The translations under genes and the position numbers were made by a program. The notes below the pieces were generated by a model. It was not told the DNA's origin, made no database searches, and saw only the letters and a program-made list of their open reading frames with translations. This document shows positions 25,157-30,686 of a stretch of DNA of 30,686 nucleotides, one piece after another (position 1 is the stretch's first letter; each line of letters starts with the position of its first letter). The DNA comes from Bifidobacteriaceae bacterium (lineage in GTDB: Bacteria > Actinomycetota > Actinomycetes > Actinomycetales > WQXJ01): assembly GCA_031265345.1 (NCBI GenBank), contig JAISCU010000053.1:1-30686 (forward strand), written 5' to 3'.

Positions 25157-26749
25157 TCACTCCTTGTCACGGTAGGCGACGACGACCTCGGTGACGGTTC
25201 GGCCGTCCACCTCGAAAGTCGCGTCCTGGCGCGGGCGGTGGGCCTGGTCCGTGAAGGAGACCAAGTAACCGCGGTCGCGGCCGCGCGCGGCGAGGTAGCC
25301 CACGAGTTGGCGGACGGCATTGTCCTCGCGCCGCTGGCCGTGCCAGACCTTGAGCTCGACAACATGCTCCTCGCCGCCGTAGACAACGACTATGTCCATG
25401 CGGCGGGCGCCACGGGTCTCGGGCTCGATGAAGTAGAAGCCCTTGCCGTTCACGATGGGCCGCAGGAAGGCGAGGAACAGCAGGCGCGCGTGGCGTTCGA
25501 TGAACGAGCCGTCCTCGTCGCGGTACTCCTCGCGCATGAACGCGGCGAAGCGCGTCACCAAGAGGGCCATGTCGAGGCGACCGTCTCGGCCGAACTGGGG
25601 CTCATCGCTGAGGAATCGCTCCGCGGACGGCGTGGTGGCCTCGCGGGCAACCAGGTACTCGGTCAGGTAGGTCTCGAAAATGCGGTTGCCGATGCCGACT
25701 CCATTCCCCGTCTCGGTCGAGATTCCGTACCTGGCCCCGAGGTCGATCACGGGGACGGCCCGGTTGAAGGGCACCCGATCGCCGCGCAGGACGATCCGCC
25801 CGACCAGGTCCCGTAGGTCGGGGTGCCGCTCCAGGTTCTTGATCAGGTCGTCAAACAACGTGTTCTGCTCGCACAGCAGAGCCGAGACGGCGGACTCGAC
25901 GCCAGGGCGCGTCCAGGCCAGGCCCGCGCCGTGGACCATCTCACAGAGGCGCGAGACCAGGACCGGGTAGCCGGAGGTGAAGTCGTGGAGGGCTTCCGCC
26001 ACTTCGGCTAGATCCATGCCTGTGCGGTGGTCGGCCTCGAACTCCCTGAGCATGGTCACGATGTCGCCGGGCGAAAAGGCGAGCTCGACCGTGAACGGGA
26101 CGGCGATGTTCCAGGGCGGGTTGTAGGCGTGCTCCGAGTCGGGTCTGATTCTCTTCTTGAGGTTCTTGACGTCGTGGACGCCCGCCAGGATGACGCTGTG
26201 GAATGTGGACGCCGCCGCCGTGGCGCGCTTGATGTACTTGTAACGCAACAACCCGAGGAAACCGGCGAAGACAGCATAGTCGGTGGCCCGGTCGACCTCA
26301 TCGATCAACACGACGATGCGGCCCGGCACGACCGAGCACAGACGCGTGATGCGGCGCCCCAACTCCGTGAACGTGGGAGCGCCATCGAATGGCGCCGTCA
26401 GGTCTTGAAGCACCCCGTCGCCGAGCAAGGCGGGCGAGGCTGCGAGGGGCTCGGCGACAAGGCGGCAGAACTCTGGGATGAACCTCTCCTCGGAGTCGAG
26501 GACCGCCCCCAGCGACTCGAAGCTCACCTCGACTATCAAATCAGCATCGGCCAGAGCGCGGCGGATCGCCTCGAGCGTGGTGGTCTTGCCGTATTGCCGG
26601 GGCCGGTTGATGGTGAAGTACTCCCCCGGCTCTATGTAGTCACGGACTATGGTGTCGATGCGATCCGTGGTGTCGACCATGTAGTGGAGCTCGGGCACAC
26701 AGGGGCCGCGCGTATTGAACCGTCGGACGGCGCCAGCTTTCTGGGGCAT
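25157..26749 (-). CDS. AAA-like ATPase fused to a PD-(D/E)XK nuclease-type domain
   Basis: 530 residues. The N-terminal ATPase has Walker A RPRQYGKTTT (49-58) and Walker B RIVVLIDEVDR (D150, E151), the pattern of the AAA-ATPase-like family. The C-terminal domain has MDIVVVYGGEEHVVELKVW with D452, E465 and K467 in nuclease-fold spacing, then RQLVGYLAARG and GYLVSF, as in the PDDEXK_9-type partner domain. Such proteins are often present in many copies per genome; their role is not established, with defence, mobile-element or regulatory roles proposed. ATG 26749 follows AGAGGA. Divergent from smc, with 91 bases between starts. No toxin or phage gene is adjacent. Confidence 0.82.
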   Translation of the reverse strand: MPQKAGAVRRFNTRGPCVPELHYMVDTTDRIDTIVRDYIEPGEYFTINRPRQYGKTTTLEAIRRALADADLIVEVSFESLGAVLDSEERFIPEFCRLVAEPLAASPALLGDGVLQDLTAPFDGAPTFTELGRRITRLCSVVPGRIVVLIDEVDRATDYAVFAGFLGLLRYKYIKRATAAASTFHSVILAGVHDVKNLKKRIRPDSEHAYNPPWNIAVPFTVELAFSPGDIVTMLREFEADHRTGMDLAEVAEALHDFTSGYPVLVSRLCEMVHGAGLAWTRPGVESAVSALLCEQNTLFDDLIKNLERHPDLRDLVGRIVLRGDRVPFNRAVPVIDLGARYGISTETGNGVGIGNRIFETYLTEYLVAREATTPSAERFLSDEPQFGRDGRLDMALLVTRFAAFMREEYRDEDGSFIERHARLLFLAFLRPIVNGKGFYFIEPETRGARRMDIVVVYGGEEHVVELKVWHGQRREDNAVRQLVGYLAARGRDRGYLVSFTDQAHRPRQDATFEVDGRTVTEVVVAYRDKE

Positions 26750-26824
26750 CGGCCACGTCCTCTCCGGTCAAGTCTACGGGAGGCGGTCGACAGGGTTTTG
26801 GCCCCGCCCCGGCGCACCAACCGC

Positions 26825-26830
26825 TATAAG
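26825..26830 (+). promoter_or_regulatory. Candidate -10 box of smc, close to leaderless
   Basis: TATAAG ends ten bases before the GTG start of smc, so transcription would begin at or within a few bases of the start codon. There is no good Shine-Dalgarno before the GTG, which agrees with a leaderless message, common in actinobacteria. No matching -35 hexamer at 16-18 bp was found (TTGGCC is 21 bp away). Confidence 0.35.
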
Positions 26831-26840
26831 CTAGGGACCC

Positions 26841-29800
26841 GTGTATCTCAAGACGCTGACTCTGCGGGGCTTCAAGTCCTTCGCCTCGACGACGCGTCTG
26901 ACCTTCGAGCCGGGCATCACCTGCGTGGTGGGCCCCAACGGCTCCGGCAAGTCCAATGTGGTGGATGCCCTGGCCTGGGTCATGGGAGAGCAGGGCGCCA
27001 AATCGTTGCGCGGGGGCAAGATGGAGGACGTCATCTTCGCCGGCACCCGCACCCGCCCCGCGCTGGGCCGCGCCGAAGTGAAGCTGACCATCGACAACGC
27101 CGACGGCGCCCTGCCGATCGAGTACACCGAGGTCACGATCTCGCGGACGCTGTTCCGCAACGGCGGATCGGAGTACGCCATCAACGGGACCGCTTGCCGG
27201 CTGCTGGACATCCAGGAGCTCCTCTCCGACACCGGCCTGGGCCGCGAGATGCACGTCATAGTGGGCCAAGGGCACCTGGACGACGTGCTGACCGCCAGCC
27301 CGGACGAGCGCCGAGGGTTCATCGAGGAGGCCGCCGGGGTCCTCAAGCACCGCAAGCGCAAGGAGCGGGCTCTGCGCAAGCTCGACTCCACCCAGGCCAA
27401 CCTCACCCGCCTGCAGGACCTGACCGGGGAGATCCGCCGCCAATTGGGGCCGTTGGCCAAGCAGGCCGATGTCGCCCGGCGCGCCCAGTCCATCCAGATC
27501 TCCGTCCGCGACGCCCAGGCCCGCCTCCTGGCCGACGAGTCCGCCCAGCTCGAGGCCTCCCTCGCCGCCGAGACGGCCGACGAGACCGCCCTGAACCAGC
27601 GCCGCGAGGAGCTCCAAACCGGCCTGGCCGAAGCCCAGGGCCGCCTGACGCAGTTGGAGCAGGCCGCCGCCCTGGCAGTCCCGGAGCTCTCGAAGGCTTC
27701 CGAGCTCTACTTCCGCACGGCCGCCCTGGCGGAGAAGGTTCGCGGCGCCCGCAACCTGGCCGCCGAGCGCGCGCGGTCGCTCGGCCAGGGCGAGTTCCAC
27801 CTGCCCACGTCGGGGGTCGCCGGCGCCGGTTCGACGGAGGGCCTGGAGGCTTTGGCCGACCAGTTGGGGCAGGAACGCGCCGAACTTGAGAACCAGTTGT
27901 CCGATGCCGCCGCCACACTCGACGCCGCCCGTCGGCTTTCGGAGGGGGCCGACCAGGCGTTCCGCTTGGAGGATGAACGCTATGCGGCCGCCTTGCGCGC
28001 GGCGGCGGACCGGCGTGAGTCGCTGGCGACGTTGACCGGCAAGGTGGCGACCGCGCGCTCACGGGTCGAGGGCCGCTCGACCGAGATAGCCCATCTGACC
28101 GACCAGCTGGACGCCGCCGAGACCGCCCGCGCCGAGGCGGAACAAGAGTTCACAGCGCTGGAACAGCAGATCGCCGGAGTCGAGCACGGCGAGGCCGCCC
28201 TCAACCGCGACCATGAGACGGCCACCACCGAACTGGACCGAGCCAAAGCCGAACTCGCCCAGATCAACGAGCGCCAGTCGGCGGCGCGAGCCGACCTGGC
28301 CGGCGCCAGCGCCGCCCGCTCCGCCCTGGCTTTGGCGATGGCCACGAAGGACGGGTCGGACGCGGTGGCCGACCGGGTCCCGACGCTGGGACCGTTGGCC
28401 GGGCTGCTAAAGGTGGACAAGGGCTGGGAGACCGCTGTGGCCGCGGCGCTGGGGCGGGCCACCGGTGCCGTGGCGGTGATCGGGACCGGTCCGGCCGTCG
28501 ATTCGTTGCGGCTGGCCCGCGATGACGACTTGGGGCAGGCGGCTCTGGTGATCGGCGGGCGCGGCGCCCCTTCCGACTCGCGCCCCGAACGGGTGGGGAA
28601 CGGATCGCCGGCACCGGTCGGACGGTGTGCCCTGAACGCGGTCCAGACCACCGAGCCTGCCATCGACGCGGCCCTGGCTGATTTGCTTGGCCGCACCGTG
28701 CTGACCGAGAATCTGGCCGAGTCGCAGCAGGTCGTGGCCGCGGACGCCACGCTCACCGCCGTCACCAGGGACGGCGACCTGCTCAGCGCCTCGCTGGCGA
28801 TCGGCGGATCGCCCTCCGGCCAGAGCCCCATCGAACTGGCCGCGGCGCACGCGGAGGCGGAGGAAGCCATCGCCCGTGCCCAGGCGGGCTTGGAGACCGC
28901 CGCCTTCGAGCTCAAGGCCGCTTCGGCCCGCCTGGCCGAGGCCGAACAGGCGGTCGCCGCCACCCTCGAAGCGCTCAGCCAATCGGACGCCAAACACGCG
29001 GCGGTCGCGGACCGGTTGGGGCATCTGGCCGCCACCGTCGGATCGCAGCGGGACCTGGCGGCCAAGGTCACCGGCCGTCTCGATGAGGCCAACACCGGGC
29101 TCGCCGAAGACCAGGCGGCCCTGGCCGCCCTGGCGGAACAGTTGGCCGCCGCCTGGGCCGGGAACGAGGACCAGGCCGGGGTGGATGCGGACGGGGACGG
29201 CGGCATCGTGCAACTGGAAGGACGCGAACCGGACTCCGGCCGGCGCGACCGGCTGTCGATGGAAGCCCAGGCGGCCAGGCAGGCCCTGACCGACGCGACG
29301 CTGGAGGTCCGGACGCTCGACCAGCGCCTGGACGGGCTGGTCACGCGGATCGCCGCGACCAAGCGCGCCGCTGAGACGGAGCGGCAGGCCGAAGCCAGGG
29401 CCAAGGCGCGGGCCGAGCAGCGGGCCGACCAAGCCCGGTTGGCGGTGTCGGTCGAGCGGGCCGCTGGTGAGCTCGAGGCGCGGGTGGGACACGCCGCGGC
29501 GGCCGCCCGCGACGCGCGCGACCGGCTGGAGCAGCAGCGGGCCGAGCGCGAGGCGGAGTTGGCGGGGTTGCGCGGCTCGGCCGAGGAGATCAGGACCGAG
29601 CTGGCCCGGATCACCAGCGAGGTCCACCGAGACGAGATGGCGCGCGCGGCTGGCCAGGCCAAACTCGAGGCCGTGGCCGCCAAAGCCCTCGAGGACCTGG
29701 GGCTGACGCTGGACGATTTGCGTCAGGAGTACGGTCCCGACCAGCCGGTCCCCGATCCGGCCGACCCTCAGGCCGAGGCGAGGCCCTATGTGCGCGAGGA

Positions 29801-30443
29801 GCAGGAGAAACGGCTGCGGCGGGCGACGCGCGAACTGGCCGCGCTGGGACGGGTCAACCCGTTGGCGCTGGAGGAGTACGCGGCGTTGGAGGAGCGGCAC
29901 AAGTTCTTGACCAACGGGCTCGATGACATCAAGCGGTCGCGGGCCGACCTGCTGCAGGTCATCAAGGAGATCGATGCGCGGGTCGAGCAGGTCTTCGCCT
30001 CCGCCTTCGAGGACACGCGCGATGCTTTCACCAGGGTGTTCGAGAGGCTCTTCCCCGGCGGCGAGGGGCATCTGATCGCCACCGCGCCGGACGATTGGCT
30101 GACCACCGGGGTGGACATCGAGGCCCGGCCCGCAGGCAAAGCGGTCAAGCGGCTGTCGTTGCTGTCCGGCGGTGAGCGCTCGCTGGTGGCAGTCGCGTTC
30201 ACCCTGGCGATCTTCATGGCCCGGCCCTCGCCGTTCTACGTCATGGACGAGGTCGAGGCGGCCCTGGACGAGACCAACCTGGGCCGGTTGCTCGGCATGA
30301 TCGAGGAATTGCGGGCCTCCTCGCAGGTGCTCATGGTGACGCACCAGAAACGGTCCATGGAGATAGCGGACGCCCTATACGGCGTCACCATGCGCGACGA
30401 CGGCGTCTCGACGGTGATCTCCCAACGCCTCCGCGACCCCTAA
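26841..30443 (+). CDS. smc: Chromosome segregation ATPase SMC
   Basis: 1200 residues, the full SMC length. The N-terminal head begins MYLKTLTLRGFKSF, with Walker A GPNGSGKSN at 31-39. Two long coiled coils (about 165-500 and 660-1000) surround a hinge at about 512-655 (PTLGPLAGLLKV, AVAVIGTGPAVDSL). The C-terminal head has the signature LSGGE (1108-1112) and Walker B ending in MDEVEAALDE (D1136-E1137). With ScpA and ScpB it forms the condensin loop extruder. The start is GTG 26841; no earlier in-frame start is credible. It is on the strand opposite to ftsY, whereas the two are usually co-oriented in actinobacteria. A short Gly/Asp-rich insert (DADGDGGIV) interrupts the second coiled coil. Confidence 0.97.
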   Translation: MYLKTLTLRGFKSFASTTRLTFEPGITCVVGPNGSGKSNVVDALAWVMGEQGAKSLRGGKMEDVIFAGTRTRPALGRAEVKLTIDNADGALPIEYTEVTISRTLFRNGGSEYAINGTACRLLDIQELLSDTGLGREMHVIVGQGHLDDVLTASPDERRGFIEEAAGVLKHRKRKERALRKLDSTQANLTRLQDLTGEIRRQLGPLAKQADVARRAQSIQISVRDAQARLLADESAQLEASLAAETADETALNQRREELQTGLAEAQGRLTQLEQAAALAVPELSKASELYFRTAALAEKVRGARNLAAERARSLGQGEFHLPTSGVAGAGSTEGLEALADQLGQERAELENQLSDAAATLDAARRLSEGADQAFRLEDERYAAALRAAADRRESLATLTGKVATARSRVEGRSTEIAHLTDQLDAAETARAEAEQEFTALEQQIAGVEHGEAALNRDHETATTELDRAKAELAQINERQSAARADLAGASAARSALALAMATKDGSDAVADRVPTLGPLAGLLKVDKGWETAVAAALGRATGAVAVIGTGPAVDSLRLARDDDLGQAALVIGGRGAPSDSRPERVGNGSPAPVGRCALNAVQTTEPAIDAALADLLGRTVLTENLAESQQVVAADATLTAVTRDGDLLSASLAIGGSPSGQSPIELAAAHAEAEEAIARAQAGLETAAFELKAASARLAEAEQAVAATLEALSQSDAKHAAVADRLGHLAATVGSQRDLAAKVTGRLDEANTGLAEDQAALAALAEQLAAAWAGNEDQAGVDADGDGGIVQLEGREPDSGRRDRLSMEAQAARQALTDATLEVRTLDQRLDGLVTRIAATKRAAETERQAEARAKARAEQRADQARLAVSVERAAGELEARVGHAAAAARDARDRLEQQRAEREAELAGLRGSAEEIRTELARITSEVHRDEMARAAGQAKLEAVAAKALEDLGLTLDDLRQEYGPDQPVPDPADPQAEARPYVREEQEKRLRRATRELAALGRVNPLALEEYAALEERHKFLTNGLDDIKRSRADLLQVIKEIDARVEQVFASAFEDTRDAFTRVFERLFPGGEGHLIATAPDDWLTTGVDIEARPAGKAVKRLSLLSGGERSLVAVAFTLAIFMARPSPFYVMDEVEAALDETNLGRLLGMIEELRASSQVLMVTHQKRSMEIADALYGVTMRDDGVSTVISQRLRDP

Positions 30444-30446
30444 CTC

Positions 30447-30531
30447 GGGGACGGTACCTTTCCATGCTCACCGAGAGGTTTTCCACAGGTGTTTGCCCAG
30501 GTCAAACCCTGTGGATAACGGGTCCGTCCCC
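30447..30531. repeat. Nested palindrome with two DnaA-box-like sequences after smc
   Basis: GGGGACGG (30447-30454) and CCGTCCCC (30524-30531) enclose a second inverted repeat: TTTTCCACAGG (30479-30489) with CCTGTGGATAA (30508-30518), 10 of 11 paired, continuing GTTTG/CAAAC around a 7-base loop. TTTTCCACA and, on the other strand, TTATCCACA match the DnaA-box consensus. Starting four bases past the smc stop, it can act as the smc terminator. The position next to a transposase gene also suggests an IS or REP-like end. Confidence 0.6.
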
Positions 30532-30560
30532 ATTCCGGGATCTCCTCCTTTGTTCGTGGG

Positions 30561-30686
30561 TCATTTGCGGCCTGGGATGGTGGGCGGGTGGCCGCCGAGC
30601 GAGAGCATGGCGAGCCCGATGAGCGCGTTGACGTCGTGGAAGCCGAAGGCGGTGCGGGTGATGACCCGGAGCTTGGCGTTGACGGA
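30561..30686 (-). mobile_element. 3' end of an ISL3-type transposase gene, cut by the window edge
   Basis: The last 41 codons before a TGA at 30563-30561 read SVNAKLRVITRTAFGFHDVNALIGLA..., ending GGHPPTIPGRK. The pattern N-x-K-L-R-x-I-T-R-x-A-F-G-F-H...A-L-I-x-L-A-M-L matches the C-terminal end of ISL3-family transposases as I know them. The rest lies outside the window. Terminal inverted repeats cannot be assigned from one end; the GGTCCGTCCCC text 30 bases past the stop is a candidate. Confidence 0.78.

Noticed and set aside
29200..29213. GGCGGCATCGTGCA in smc as another motif copy
   Set aside because: It lies in frame within smc coding sequence and differs at a core position; it may contribute to the Gly/Asp insert but is not counted.
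28407..30344. Long minus-strand frames opposite smc
   Set aside because: Composition is low-complexity Gly/Arg/Pro or Ser/Ala, as expected from the complement of coiled-coil codons; smc motifs are intact on the plus strand.

Overview
The window is GC-rich and carries the ffh, glnD, glnK, amtB, ftsY and smc genes close together, a neighbourhood typical of Actinomycetota. An N-terminally membrane-anchored FtsY, GTG starts, a carbohydrate ABC transporter without its own ATPase, an LPXTG surface protein and SipW-type (alternate) signal peptides also fit a high-GC Gram-positive. I cannot place it below class level from sequence alone. Apart from vapBC and smc, all genes lie on the minus strand.

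Left part (1-9.4 kb): the start of an unknown minus-strand gene; a VapBC toxin-antitoxin pair (+); a zinc-type alcohol dehydrogenase lacking the structural-zinc loop; an orphan SpoVT/AbrB-fold protein with a repeat-rich leader; a sugar ABC transporter (lipoprotein, 12-bp hairpin, two permeases); an 828-bp non-coding stretch; a membrane-anchored parvulin-type foldase; and a metal-dependent amidohydrolase.

Middle (9.7-15.3 kb): ffh, a GlnD that stops after the HD domain and lacks both ACT (glutamine-sensing) domains, GlnK and AmtB. GlnD, GlnK and AmtB form the ammonium uptake and nitrogen-signalling cassette, and Ffh pairs with FtsY in co-translational membrane targeting. The end of glnD lies inside one of two copies of a roughly 55-bp hairpin repeat.

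Right part (15.5-30.7 kb): a cell-surface block interrupts the usual ftsY-amtB linkage. It encodes a TasA/camelysin-like protein, a SipW/ER-type signal peptidase with a long Ala/Pro tail, and an RCC1 beta-propeller protein that carries the same alternate signal as the TasA-like protein. Beyond ftsY lie a broken lipoprotein-family gene with an in-frame TAA, a small membrane protein, a metzincin-type protease with an LPVTG anchor, and an AAA-ATPase/PD-(D/E)XK protein. smc is on the opposite strand, followed by a nested palindrome holding two DnaA-box-like 9-mers and the 3' end of an ISL3-type transposase.

The least expected pattern is a short dispersed DNA motif, TGGACGATGCCGC. It occurs exactly five times, with several near copies, mostly just downstream of stop codons. 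Two copies lie inside the linker-coding parts of sipW and ftsY, where they are read in different frames. No tRNA, rRNA or CRISPR array was seen.
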